From JAAYAY01 sp964429355 (lineage in GTDB: Bacteria; Planctomycetota; Planctomycetia; Pirellulales; Thermoguttaceae): a DNA stretch of 10,953 nt. Under the pieces are notes generated by a model that had not been told where the DNA came from, ran no database searches, and was given only the letters and a program-made list of their open reading frames with translations. This document shows positions 1 to 6,917 of the stretch, piece after piece. A program made the translations under genes and the position numbers. The stretch is from assembly GCA_964429355.1 (NCBI GenBank), contig CAYSCH010000321.1, positions 1 to 10,953 of the forward strand. Reading direction: 5' to 3'. Position 1 is the stretch's first letter; each line of letters starts with the position of its first letter.

Positions 1-1170
1 GGCGGCCTGGTCGCGTCGGCCTATACCGATTTCGTCCAAGGTTTCCTCATCATTCTCATGTCGTTCATGCTGATCCCTGCCGGCCTCAGCGTCGTCGGGG
101 GATTCACGGGCATGCGCGAAAGCCTGGATCCCAGTTTCTTCGAGATCTACAACCGTATGAGCGGCATCGACGGCTTCACCATCGCCATCCTCACACTCAA
201 TGGCCTGGTCGGTATCACCGCCCAGCCGCACATCCTCTCCATGAACGCCACCGGCCGCAGCGAACGGGCCGGGCGCATCGGCCAGACCTACGGCAACATG
301 GTCAAACGGTTCTGCACGATCGGCTGGGCTTTCACCGGCCTCGTTGTTGCCGCCATGGTTCTCCAGCGCGGCGACACGCTCTCCGACAAGGAAAACGCCT
401 TCGGCTACGCCAGCCTCCATCTGCTGGCCCCCGGGTTCACCGGCCTCATGGTCGCCTGCGTGCTCGCCGCCAACATGTCGACCTGCTCCAATTTCATGGT
501 CAATTCCGGCGCCTTGTTCACCCGCAACCTCTACCAGGGTTATTTCCGGCCTGCTGCCGGCGACCGCGAGGTGCTCCTTGTCGGCCGGCTTTCGGGGTTC
601 ACGCTCACCATGCTCGGCGTGTTGTTTGCCCTCTCGGTCGGCCAGGTGCTCGACGCCTTTCTCTTCACCGAGACCCTGCCGGCGTTCTTCGGCATCATGA
701 TCCTCGGCGGATTTCTCTGGCGGCGCGCCAATCGCTACGGTGCCTGGGCCGGGGTGCTCGTGTCGATGGTCGTCTACTACGCCGCCAACTACCAGATGTC
801 GGATGAGCTGAGACTGGTCTACAAGTGGGAACCTGAACCGTTCGCCTGGTCGATGCTGGCCGGCTTTTCCGCCTTCATTCTCCTCAGCCTCGTTACCCCG
901 GCTGAATCGAAGGAACGGATCGAGCGGTTCTACGACAACATGCGCCGCTCCACCGACCAGGAAGGCCTTCCGGCGGGCCAACCCAAGCCGCTGGCCGCCG
1001 ATCGCGGCCAGGACCTCCTGCTCCTGGACCTGACGGGCTGGTTCACCGCCGAACGCTGGCACAACTTCTTCCACCGCTACCGCGAGGATCTCGTCGGATT
1101 CCTCCTGGCCTGGGCCACCGTCGCCCTCCTGGTTGGCCTGGCCTGGGGCCTGATGCAGATCGGCAAGTGA
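1..1170 (+). CDS. Sodium/solute symporter (SSS family), 3' part
   Basis: This is the C-terminal 389 residues of an integral membrane transporter. The frame is open to base 1, so the start lies outside the window. The first residues (GGLVASAYTDFVQGFLIIL) match the region around TM5 of SSS-family Na+/substrate symporters (the PutP/SGLT fold), where YTDxxQ is typical. Further on, AANMSTCSNFMVNSGALFTRNLY corresponds to the conserved TM8 segment of the family (small and hydroxyl residues, then DIY/NLY) that helps form the second sodium site. Many hydrophobic segments follow (for example AFFGIMILGGFLW and a last helix VGFLLAWATVALLVGLAWGLM just before the stop). A hydrophilic stretch before the last helix (ESKERIERFYDNMRR to TAERWHNFF) is probably cytosolic. 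The substrate cannot be told from sequence; family members carry sugars, amino acids, carboxylates or iodide. The family call is firm and the substrate is unknown. Confidence 0.9.
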   Translation, partial: GGLVASAYTDFVQGFLIILMSFMLIPAGLSVVGGFTGMRESLDPSFFEIYNRMSGIDGFTIAILTLNGLVGITAQPHILSMNATGRSERAGRIGQTYGNMVKRFCTIGWAFTGLVVAAMVLQRGDTLSDKENAFGYASLHLLAPGFTGLMVACVLAANMSTCSNFMVNSGALFTRNLYQGYFRPAAGDREVLLVGRLSGFTLTMLGVLFALSVGQVLDAFLFTETLPAFFGIMILGGFLWRRANRYGAWAGVLVSMVVYYAANYQMSDELRLVYKWEPEPFAWSMLAGFSAFILLSLVTPAESKERIERFYDNMRRSTDQEGLPAGQPKPLAADRGQDLLLLDLTGWFTAERWHNFFHRYREDLVGFLLAWATVALLVGLAWGLMQIGK

Positions 1171-1182
1171 CAGCGCAGGTGG

Positions 1183-1200
1183 CGCCCGCCGGACCGGGCG
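1183..1200 (+). terminator. GC hairpin just after the symporter gene
   Basis: A 6-bp perfect stem (CGCCCG / CGGGCG) with a 6-nt loop begins 12 nt past the symporter stop codon. The position fits a transcript end. There is no T tract after it, so it is not a canonical intrinsic terminator. It may only protect a 3' end, or may be chance in GC-rich DNA. Confidence 0.3.
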
Positions 1201-1379
1201 GCAAGCTACGCCTCGACCACCAGCGGCAGACTTTGAATCCACCATCGCTGTCAGGCTCCTTGACGGTGACCTTGCGGGCAAACGCGACCGTATTACAACT
1301 GCCGGAACGAAACCACGAACAGCACAAGCCTGACGGGCCTTACCAGAGAGTTCGAAATCTGCCGAACCTGAGGGGTTGT

Positions 1380-1396
1380 GTCAGGCCGAGCCTGAC
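1380..1396. repeat. Perfect short hairpin GTCAGGC-CGA-GCCTGAC
   Basis: A perfect 7-bp inverted repeat with a 3-nt loop sits 9 nt before the tandem 118-bp repeat array. It has no T tract on either side. It may belong to the same interspersed element as the array, or be an independent palindromic unit. Confidence 0.4.
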
Positions 1397-1404
1397 CTAC
1401 ACTG

Positions 1405-1640
1405 AATGGGCTTGCATGATTCGCAGAAAAGCAGTCGTCCTGAAGATAGCCGCGTGGGCTTGCACCGCGCTCGGGTTGCCCTCGTGTTTTGCCCGCGAAT
1501 CCTGTCACTCCTGGCCCATCTAAATGGGCGTGCATGATTCGCAGAAAGGCAGTCGTCCTGAAGATAGCCGCGTGGGCTTGCCCCGCGCTCGGGTTGCCTT
1601 CGTGTTTTGCCCGCCAGTCCTGTCACTCCCGGCCCATCGA
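1405..1640. repeat. Two tandem copies of a 118-bp unit
   Basis: Copy 1 spans 1405-1522 and copy 2 spans 1523-1640. By eye they differ at about seven positions with no indels, so they are roughly 94% identical. Each copy starts with ATGGGC and ends with GCCCAT, so the unit has short inverted ends. The junction of the copies folds into a perfect 6-bp stem (GCCCAT, loop CTAA, ATGGGC; 1514-1529). Within copy 1 the decamer TGGGCTTGCA also occurs twice (1407-1416 and 1455-1464). The period of 118 is not divisible by three, so a protein repeat is excluded. I read it as a non-coding interspersed or structured-RNA repeat of unknown family. Confidence 0.85.
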
Positions 1641-1754
1641 GTTCCTGATTGCCTTGACGCAATTCCCTCTGGGAATCACGCAGTCGGGCACGGCCTGACC
1701 CGCGGCAAACCAACTGTCACGCACGGTACGGAAGCGACCGAGGGCGAGGCCATC

Positions 1755-2825
1755 ATGACCCGCCCAATCCTTGCCTGTTTTGAAAGACAAAAACGCATGT
1801 TGCCAAAGATGTTTCGCTGTTACCTCGTCGACAAGGATGCCGAGGGCCGCGTGTCCGGACGGATTACCGACGTGCCGACGGCCGACCTTCCGCCCGGCGA
1901 CGTGGTCGTGCGCGTCGACTACTCGTCGCTCAACTACAAAGACGCCTTGGGCGCGACCGGACACCCAGGGGTCAACAGGACCTTTCCCAATATCCCAGGC
2001 GTCGACGTGGCAGGTCGAGTCGCCGAGAGCCGCGTCGACGAGTTCTGTCCGGGCGACGAGGTCATCGTCACCGGCTTCGACATGGGCTCCAATCGCTGGG
2101 GCGCCTACGGCGACTACATCCGCGTGCCCCAGGATTGGGTCGTGCCCATGCCGGCCGGCCTGTCGATCCGCGAGAGCATGATCCTGGGCACGGCCGGACT
2201 GACGGCCGGCTTTCTCGTCCAGGCCCTGCTCGATCACGACGTCACGCCCCCAAAGGGACAGGTGGTCGTGACCGGCGCCTCGGGAGGTGTGGGCGGCTTT
2301 GCCGTGGCCATCCTGGCCAAACTGGGTTACCAGGTCGTCGCCGTCACCGGCAAGGAGTCCGCCCATCCGCTCCTGAAGTCGCTGGGGGCGGCCGAAATTG
2401 CCCCGCGCGATCTGGTCAGCGACACCAGCGGCAAGCCGCTCCTCAAAGGCCGTTGGGCCGGGGCGATCGACACCGTCGGAAGTGCCCCTTTGTCGACCAT
2501 CCTTCGCTCAATGAAGCACGGCGGTTGCACGGCCATCTGCGGCAATGCGGCCGGGGTCGACATTCCTGACATGACTGTTTTCCCGTTCATCCTTCGCGGC
2601 GTCACCCTGACCGGAGTCGATGCCGCCTGGTGCCCGATTCCGCTCCGGCATCGAACCTGGGACAAGCTCGGCGCCGAGTGGAAACCCGACTGTCTGGACC
2701 GGGTCGCCCAATTCATTACCCTGGAACAACTGCCCGGCAAGGTGGCCGAGATCCTCGATGGCATGATCGCCGGGCGCGTCGTCGTGGCCATCTCCGACGA
2801 GGGCCGTGCTGAATCCCTGAAGTAG
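1755..2825 (+). CDS. acuI: YhdH/AcuI-family NADPH-dependent acryloyl-CoA (quinone-type) reductase
   Basis: This is a soluble medium-chain dehydrogenase/reductase of the zinc-free YhdH/AcuI branch. Known members reduce acryloyl-CoA to propionyl-CoA with NADPH, detoxifying a reactive thioester. From ATG 1755 it has 356 residues. Family marks are SSLNYKDAL at residues 57-65, the segment FPNIPGVDVAG, then GTAGLTAG, the nucleotide-binding TGASGGVGG (173-181), LGYQVVAVTGKES, WAGAIDTVG, and MKHGGCTAICG in the C-terminal half. The zinc-ligand pattern of alcohol dehydrogenases is missing, as expected. ATG 1755 has a good ribosome site (GAGG at 1746-1749, 5 nt before). E. coli YhdH (about 324 aa) aligns from MFRCYLVDKD, so ATG 1797 or 1809 is also possible. 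The frame runs open to 1524 but there lies inside the tandem repeat. Gene symbol by family resemblance only. Confidence 0.88.
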   Translation: MTRPILACFERQKRMLPKMFRCYLVDKDAEGRVSGRITDVPTADLPPGDVVVRVDYSSLNYKDALGATGHPGVNRTFPNIPGVDVAGRVAESRVDEFCPGDEVIVTGFDMGSNRWGAYGDYIRVPQDWVVPMPAGLSIRESMILGTAGLTAGFLVQALLDHDVTPPKGQVVVTGASGGVGGFAVAILAKLGYQVVAVTGKESAHPLLKSLGAAEIAPRDLVSDTSGKPLLKGRWAGAIDTVGSAPLSTILRSMKHGGCTAICGNAAGVDIPDMTVFPFILRGVTLTGVDAAWCPIPLRHRTWDKLGAEWKPDCLDRVAQFITLEQLPGKVAEILDGMIAGRVVVAISDEGRAESLK

Positions 2826-2986
2826 GGTGGTGCCAAAGCGGACCAAATCCACCGGACTGCCGAATCTCGAGACGCCACCAATTACGCGCCCGTTGAAACC
2901 ACCCACCGAAAAGCGCCGGCCCACCAGGTTCGAACATCCACTTCGAACAATCGCATCCCATAGCCGACCAGAAGAGAAACACTCCC
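2826..2986. other. Spacer between reductase and archease genes
   Basis: 161 bp without a gene. The octamer TTCGAACA occurs twice, 13 nt apart (2929-2936 and 2942-2949), about 40-55 nt before the archease ATG. No clear terminator or promoter boxes were found, so it is unclear whether the two genes share a transcript. Confidence 0.4.
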
Positions 2987-3397
2987 ATGTACGAGACTTT
3001 TGAACACACGGCCGACATCGGACTCCGTGCCCGGGCCGCCGATCTCGATACACTGTTTGCCGAGGCCGCCAGGGCCTTCTTCTCAATCATCGTCGAGAAC
3101 TACGGCGACGTTCGCGCGGTCAATGAGTACTCCCTCTCCGTAGAGGCGGACCAGCTCGACGATCTGCTCTACGATTGGCTGGCCGAGTTGCTTTACCTGT
3201 TCGATACGGAACACGTCCTGCTGTGCGAGTTCAACGTGACGCTCTGCGACGGCAGCTTGACGGCCACCGTTCGCGGTGAGCCGATCGATCCGGAACGCCA
3301 CCACCTCGACATGGACGTGAAGGCCATCACCTATCACGAGCTCAAGGTCGAGCAGGACCGTGACGGCTACCTGGCCGAGGTAATCGTCGATCTGTAG
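2987..3397 (+). CDS. Archease, activator of the RtcB tRNA/RNA ligase
   Basis: A small soluble protein of 136 residues, the normal length for archease. It starts MYETFEHTADIGLRARA; the HTADIG motif (D10) and the final IVDL (D135) are the hallmark ends of the family, whose acidic residues bind a metal. Between them lie a LFAEAARAFFSII helix, LDDLLYDWLAELLYLFDTE, and the late motif KAITYHELKVE. Archease speeds guanylylation and turnover of the RtcB ligase, which joins 2',3'-cyclic phosphate and 5'-OH RNA ends in RNA repair. No rtcB is seen in this window, so its partner must be elsewhere. The ribosome site is weak (a purine stretch AGAAGAGAAA ends about 9 nt before the ATG). The gene is convergent with the VIT/VWA gene, with 58 bp between the two stop codons. 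Confidence 0.92.
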   Translation: MYETFEHTADIGLRARAADLDTLFAEAARAFFSIIVENYGDVRAVNEYSLSVEADQLDDLLYDWLAELLYLFDTEHVLLCEFNVTLCDGSLTATVRGEPIDPERHHLDMDVKAITYHELKVEQDRDGYLAEVIVDL

Positions 3398-3423
3398 CAC
3401 CCCGCCCCATCATCCGGCAGTCG

Positions 3424-3455
3424 CCTGAGCTTGCTACGAATGTGATGAGTTCAGG
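3424..3455. terminator. Hairpin between convergent genes
   Basis: A 9-bp stem including two G-T pairs (CCTGAGCTT / GAGTTCAGG) with a 14-nt loop lies between the archease stop and the VIT/VWA stop. It abuts the VIT/VWA stop codon at 3456. The location suits a two-way transcript end, but there is no T run, so this is a weak call. Confidence 0.3.
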
Positions 3456-5837
3456 CTACGTCCAGAACTCCTGCCGCTCCTCTGGTTTGGGTGTCTCAGC
3501 AACTGCGACAACCTCGCGAATTCGCGCGAACAGCTCGTTGAGAGCATCGGTCTTCAACACCTGCTTGTTGCCTTGTCGATATTCCTCCAGGATCCGCTCG
3601 ACCTCTTCGGCAAGCCCTCGAACAAGCTCCTGCGTCTCTTTGTGCTCGGCCCCAATCATCGCCATCCATCTGCGAAGCATCTCGAGGAGACGCAAGAGAT
3701 GCGTATGCCGGTTTCTCCTGATGGGTATGAGGCCGTCCTTGACGGGCTCGCACAGTTTCGCGCTCTCCGCCAGCCCCTTTCGGGCACTCTCCAGCTCAGG
3801 CTCGACGTGCGAGGACAGGGAGCAGCGCTTTCGTAGCAGGGAGATTCCCGATACGGCGCTCCGATCGAGCCATGATCCGACCGTTGCGGCCCCGTTGGAA
3901 CCTCCGCAGAACGCAAGGCTCCTGTCGCACCCATTCCAACCTTCCGGCATCTCCACCGGCTGCACGACCTGCTGCTGCCGGCCGCCCTTGTTGACAACCT
4001 CCGATCGATCGATGGCCACGTAGGCCGTGAACCTTGAAAGCACGTTGGTGGCCAACGACAACTCGACAATCTTCTTCGCCAGCGATTTCGGGTCCTCCAC
4101 GCCCATCGCATACCGATCCTCCAGGTCGCGGACTCGCGCCCGCCCCCAGAGGCTGCGGATTGTATCCGATCGACCATCGACGGCCGTAACCTCTGCCTTC
4201 CAGCGATTACCATTGGCATCGGTGCCCGAAACTTGCAGGATCCATGATGCGGCGGTCGCCTGGAACTGCCCAAAGATCGTGATTGGCCGATCGGCAAACA
4301 GATCAGGCAGCCGGGCCGGTGCCAGGCTCTCCTGAATCAAAGTCCCAGCGAGGGCCTCCACCTTGAGATCGGTCACGGCAGCCGTGGCGATCCCACGATG
4401 GATCTGGTCCATGGCCGCGTCCAGGCGATCTTCCGATTCGACCAGATCGCATGTCCCTCCGCCCGCATCCGCCAGGCGGCGAAGGAAACCGGCGTTGACG
4501 GCCCGGTCGATCCCGATCGTATGGATTCGGGGGATTCGACCATTGGCAGACACTTGCTTCACGGCCCGAAGAACCACGTCTTCGCCAGACACCTGGCCGT
4601 CGGTGACCAGAACGAGGATCGGCTGGCGCTGTTGGCCGGAAGAACCCAGGAGACGGATCGCTTCCGCCATGGCCCCGCCCATCTCCGTGCCACCGCGAGC
4701 GTCGATCCTTCCCAGCCACTCGATCGTTCGCCAGCGAGCGCGATCCGAGGCCGCTATGAGACCACCCCGGCACTCCCGCGGTTGCTCGATGGTGTTGTCG
4801 AAAGCAATCACGGAGAAACGGTCTTCGTCGAGCAACGAATCGACGATCCGCCCCACGGCGCGCCGCGCGGCGACCATTTTCCAGCCCTGCATGCTCCCCG
4901 AGCGATCGAGCACGATGACCACGTCGCGCGGCGGTTGTGCGCCAGCCTGGATGACCGGCGGAACGATGGTCAGGGCAAACGTTGCCGTCTTCCCGTCCTC
5001 GTTGGGAGAGGCTGTCAGCGATGTCTGCACGGCCTCGGCCGCCACCGGAAATCGCAGAATGAAGTCGCGGTTGAGACGTTCACCAGGCTGCATGCGGATC
5101 TTCCACGGCGGGCCTTCTTCCACGACCACGCTGTGGAGGCTCGCGGAGAATCGCTCTGCGGCTGCGCCAGTTCCCGTCAATCCCTGCGGATCGAGTTCCA
5201 CTTCCAGCGTCAGGGCTACCGGATTCGGAAAACCGGGCAGAAGCACCGGCGGTGTCACCCGCGAGGCATCCGGCACCTCATCGGTGTCGTTGGTTCGCCC
5301 GAGACCCACCGACGGGCCGTCCAGCGGGATTCCGGAGGTGTAACGAGGGGCCACCACCAGGGGAAAGCGGAAGGTTGCTTCCCCGCCCGAGAGCGGCAGC
5401 GGACCGACGAGGGTCAACTCGACGGAAATATTTTCCTTCGACGGGATGTTGCCAACCTGAATCGAGAACGTGCCGCTGCGATCCTCTTCAGCCAAGGCTG
5501 CTCGATGTCCCTCTTCGACCGCTTTCTGGTAGTCCCTGCGAGCCTGGCCCCGTTCCTTGAGCTGGCCCTCGATTACCCGGTCTCCCACCCGCATGCGAAA
5601 CGACGTGACCGCGGCACGGTCGGGCAGGGGAAAGATATAGGTCGCCTCCAGCGGTTCGTCGAGCGAATTGCGAAAGATCTGCTTGACGCAAGTTCGGGCC
5701 AAGAGTCCGCGGATCGTTGTCGCCACATCCATCGCCACCAGCGGCAGGCACCCCCGCGCCGTCTCCAGGCAGCCAAACCCGGCCTCGGCGTCTTGAGAGG
5801 GAATTATCTTCTCATGAACCGCATTCAGTGTTCGCAT
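3456..5837 (-). CDS. VIT + von Willebrand factor A domain protein
   Basis: Predicted protein of 793 residues. Residues about 30-165 form a vault/inter-alpha-trypsin (VIT) domain (LARTCVKQIFRNSLDEPLEATYIFPLP, then RDYQKAVEEGHRAALAEED and FSIQVGNIPSKENISVEL). Residues about 303-485 form a VWA domain with a complete metal-ion-dependent adhesion site: D311-x-S313-x-S315, T384 in RGGTEMGG, and D413 in VTDGQ. A third part carries GRARVRDLEDRY and LSRFTAYVAID, which usually follow the VWA domain in VIT proteins. The C-terminus (about 705-793) is rich in charged heptad-like sequence and may be coiled coil. I see no signal peptide, membrane anchor or sorting motif, so it is probably cytoplasmic. Three ATG codons lie in a row (5843, 5840, 5837) after GGGAGGA; the last gives 7-nt spacing and was chosen. 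The role is unknown; VWA domains commonly hold metal-dependent protein contacts. A MerR-type regulator lies upstream on the same strand. Confidence 0.88.
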   Translation of the reverse strand: MRTLNAVHEKIIPSQDAEAGFGCLETARGCLPLVAMDVATTIRGLLARTCVKQIFRNSLDEPLEATYIFPLPDRAAVTSFRMRVGDRVIEGQLKERGQARRDYQKAVEEGHRAALAEEDRSGTFSIQVGNIPSKENISVELTLVGPLPLSGGEATFRFPLVVAPRYTSGIPLDGPSVGLGRTNDTDEVPDASRVTPPVLLPGFPNPVALTLEVELDPQGLTGTGAAAERFSASLHSVVVEEGPPWKIRMQPGERLNRDFILRFPVAAEAVQTSLTASPNEDGKTATFALTIVPPVIQAGAQPPRDVVIVLDRSGSMQGWKMVAARRAVGRIVDSLLDEDRFSVIAFDNTIEQPRECRGGLIAASDRARWRTIEWLGRIDARGGTEMGGAMAEAIRLLGSSGQQRQPILVLVTDGQVSGEDVVLRAVKQVSANGRIPRIHTIGIDRAVNAGFLRRLADAGGGTCDLVESEDRLDAAMDQIHRGIATAAVTDLKVEALAGTLIQESLAPARLPDLFADRPITIFGQFQATAASWILQVSGTDANGNRWKAEVTAVDGRSDTIRSLWGRARVRDLEDRYAMGVEDPKSLAKKIVELSLATNVLSRFTAYVAIDRSEVVNKGGRQQQVVQPVEMPEGWNGCDRSLAFCGGSNGAATVGSWLDRSAVSGISLLRKRCSLSSHVEPELESARKGLAESAKLCEPVKDGLIPIRRNRHTHLLRLLEMLRRWMAMIGAEHKETQELVRGLAEEVERILEEYRQGNKQVLKTDALNELFARIREVVAVAETPKPEERQEFWT

Positions 5838-5843
5838 CATCAT

Positions 5844-5850
5844 TCCTCCC
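5844..5850 (-). promoter_or_regulatory. Strong ribosome binding site of the VIT/VWA gene
   Basis: On the minus strand GGGAGGA directly precedes ATGATGATG. Spacing to the third ATG (5837) is 7 nt, and to the second 4 nt. This site settles the start. The longer open frame back to 6083 is upstream sequence running through palindromic repeats. Confidence 0.7.
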
Positions 5851-5945
5851 ATTTGCTCGAGTCTCAAACCGCCTGAAGAAGCCGGGTCTCTTGGAGCCGC
5901 TAAGGCGCTGCAAAACAATAAAATACCGAATTGAGAGTCAGCGGC

Positions 5946-5991
5946 AGGGCGCAAGCCCTCCGGTTTCGCCGTACCGGACGGCTCGCGCCGT
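5946..5991. repeat. Cluster of three back-to-back hairpins (REP-like)
   Basis: Three perfect stem-loops follow each other without a gap. They are AGGGC-GCAA-GCCCT (5946-5959), TCCGGT-8 nt-ACCGGA (5959-5978) and ACGGC-TCGC-GCCGT (5978-5991); neighbours share their boundary base. The first loop is a GNRA-type tetraloop if transcribed from the plus strand. The arrangement resembles repetitive extragenic palindrome clusters. No T tract adjoins it. It could be a mobile REP/BIME-like unit or mark the 3' end of the MerR transcript. Confidence 0.6.
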
Positions 5992-6125
5992 TCCCCGAAA
6001 TCGGTAACTTTTTGTTGAGCGCGGCCTGACAATACCACCGATTGTGCCCATCCGTGCCCGTGGGGTTCCTGTACTAACCTCAAAGATCGTGGAGTCTCTC
6101 ACAAAGACTCGCGACCATCTCAGTT

Positions 6126-6162
6126 CGAGCGGTAGCTCGTATTGGTTGGCGGCCCTGCCGCC
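6126..6162 (-). terminator. Two hairpins downstream of the MerR gene
   Basis: GGCGGC-CCT-GCCGCC (6148-6162) lies 10 nt past the MerR stop codon on the minus strand. CGAGC-GGTA-GCTCG (6126-6139) follows it. Both stems are perfect. There is no T run, so these are possible transcript 3' ends or pausing structures, not firm terminators. Confidence 0.35.
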
Positions 6163-6172
6163 CTGCACTCTG

Positions 6173-6868
6173 TTAGGGTGTCTGAAACTCCGATCCTGGC
6201 TCCTCAAAGTTCTCTCTTTCATCGTGTGGCACTGGCTTGTTACTGCCTCCTTTCCGTAGCAGGGCGTTTTTCAAGCTTTCGAGTACAGGCTTCAGCCGGG
6301 AGAGAGTGCCGGCGTCGAGCTCGCCCGAATCGACCCCCTCGATCACCAGGGTCACATTGTCCAGCACCTTCAGATGCAGGGCAGTTGCGACGTTCGCGGC
6401 CGAGGGGGGCGAATTGCCTCGCGGCGCTGCCGCCCAGAAATCGGCTTGCCGTACCGGCGGCATTCGCATCCCTTCTTGGTTCCCGGCCGGTGCGTCCGAA
6501 GCACCTTCTGCCGACGCGACGCGTCCGTGGTCCAGACGGGCGGCAAAACCTTCCGGCAGGGCCGACCAGGTGGCAAGCGTCGACTGGCCGGCCCCCGTCA
6601 GGATCGCCTGAATCTCAACAAGCGATTTACCTGCGGACTGGAGCCGTTTGATGGCCACCAATTGCTCGAGGTGACGCTGACCGTAATACGCGGTTCTGCC
6701 GCGGATCTCCGAAGGCTTGTCGAGGAGCCCGAGTGTCGTGTAGTAGCGGATCGTCCGGCGGTCCGGCACTTCTCGCACTCTGGCGGACTTCTGGCCTGAA
6801 TAGCCCATCTCCGCCAGTGCCTGCTCGACCACCATCGCCAGTTCGCCAATCGTCCAAAGCCCAGTCAT
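6173..6868 (-). CDS. MerR-family transcriptional regulator
   Basis: A 231-residue DNA-binding protein with a MerR-type winged helix-turn-helix at residues about 5-75. WTIGELAMVVEQAL is the first helix and RRTIRYYTTLGLLDKP (37-52) the recognition segment. RGRTAYYGQRHLEQLVAIKRLQSAGKSLVEIQAIL is the wing and following helices. Compared with standard MerR proteins there is an insertion of about 15-20 residues between helix 1 and the recognition helix (EMGYSGQKSARVREVP). The protein contains no cysteine, so it is not a classical thiol-liganded metal sensor. Residues about 100-165 look low in structure (Ala/Pro/Gly). The C-terminal part (LHLKVLDNVTLVIEGVDSGELDAGTLSRLKPVLESLKNALLRK) may be a small effector or dimer domain of unknown ligand. 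There is no ribosome site before ATG 6868, and the promoter lies so close that the mRNA is probably leaderless. The VIT/VWA gene 335 bp downstream on the same strand is the likely target or partner. Confidence 0.88.
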   Translation of the reverse strand: MTGLWTIGELAMVVEQALAEMGYSGQKSARVREVPDRRTIRYYTTLGLLDKPSEIRGRTAYYGQRHLEQLVAIKRLQSAGKSLVEIQAILTGAGQSTLATWSALPEGFAARLDHGRVASAEGASDAPAGNQEGMRMPPVRQADFWAAAPRGNSPPSAANVATALHLKVLDNVTLVIEGVDSGELDAGTLSRLKPVLESLKNALLRKGGSNKPVPHDERENFEEPGSEFQTP

Positions 6869-6873
6869 GCCTA

Positions 6874-6899
6874 TATATTACACTGTTATATTACACTGT
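6874..6899 (-). promoter_or_regulatory. Tandem 13-bp direct repeats, probable operator
   Basis: Two perfect, directly abutting copies of ACAGTGTAATATA (minus strand) fill the spacer and overlap both promoter boxes of the MerR gene. MerR-family proteins bind between -35 and -10 boxes, so the natural reading is an autoregulatory operator. MerR dimers usually bind inverted repeats, so head-to-tail half-sites are unusual and might reflect two dimers or cooperative binding. Confidence 0.6.
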
Positions 6900-6902
6900 C
6901 AA
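6875..6902 (-). promoter_or_regulatory. Sigma-70-type promoter of the MerR gene, leaderless
   Basis: On the minus strand the -35 box is TTGACA (6902-6897, perfect) and the -10 box is TAATAT (6880-6875, near consensus), with a 16-nt spacer. Only 6 nt (ATAGGC) separate the -10 box from the ATG at 6868. Transcription should therefore start at, or within a base or two of, the start codon. Confidence 0.75.
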
Positions 6903-6917
6903 GAACATTCCGCCCCT

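Larger units (their letters stand above)
1171..1754. other. Non-coding spacer carrying a tandem repeat
   Basis: Some 584 bp lie between the symporter and the YhdH-like gene. The several open frames here overlap each other, have no recognisable protein content and run through repeat DNA. The spacer holds a hairpin at 1183-1200, a second hairpin at 1380-1396 (7-bp stem GTCAGGC / GCCTGAC, loop CGA) and two tandem copies of a 118-bp unit. I see no RNA gene and no clear promoter in it. Confidence 0.65.
5838..6172. other. Hairpin-rich spacer between MerR and VIT/VWA genes
   Basis: 335 bp between two genes on the minus strand. It contains three adjacent hairpins (5946-5991), two further hairpins nearer the MerR stop (6126-6139 and 6148-6162) and an AT-richer patch (5912-5935) in front of the VIT/VWA ribosome site, where a promoter could sit. 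No boxes are clear enough to call, and no protein-coding content was recognised. Confidence 0.5.

Noticed and set aside
1183..1200. Strong intrinsic terminator after the symporter
   Set aside because: No T tract follows the stem, so only a weak hairpin call is kept.
1405..1640. Repeated peptide-like frames in the tandem repeat (both strands)
   Set aside because: The period of 118 shifts frame between copies, so the peptide similarity in different frames is only an echo of the DNA repeat.
1524..1754. Upstream extension of the YhdH/AcuI frame to ATG 1524
   Set aside because: The extension lies in the 118-bp repeat and has no counterpart in the family, and a good ribosome site precedes ATG 1755.
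2921..2949. GGTTCGAAC resembling a tRNA T-loop
   Set aside because: No pairing T stem, acceptor stem or anticodon arm can be drawn around it.
4398..5876. 492-codon open frame antisense to the VIT/VWA gene
   Set aside because: The composition is His/Arg/Gln-rich shadow sequence, while the minus strand encodes clear VIT and VWA motifs.
5838..6083. Upstream extension of the VIT/VWA frame to 6083
   Set aside because: It runs through the three-hairpin cluster, and a strong ribosome site sits right before the ATG triplet at 5843-5837.
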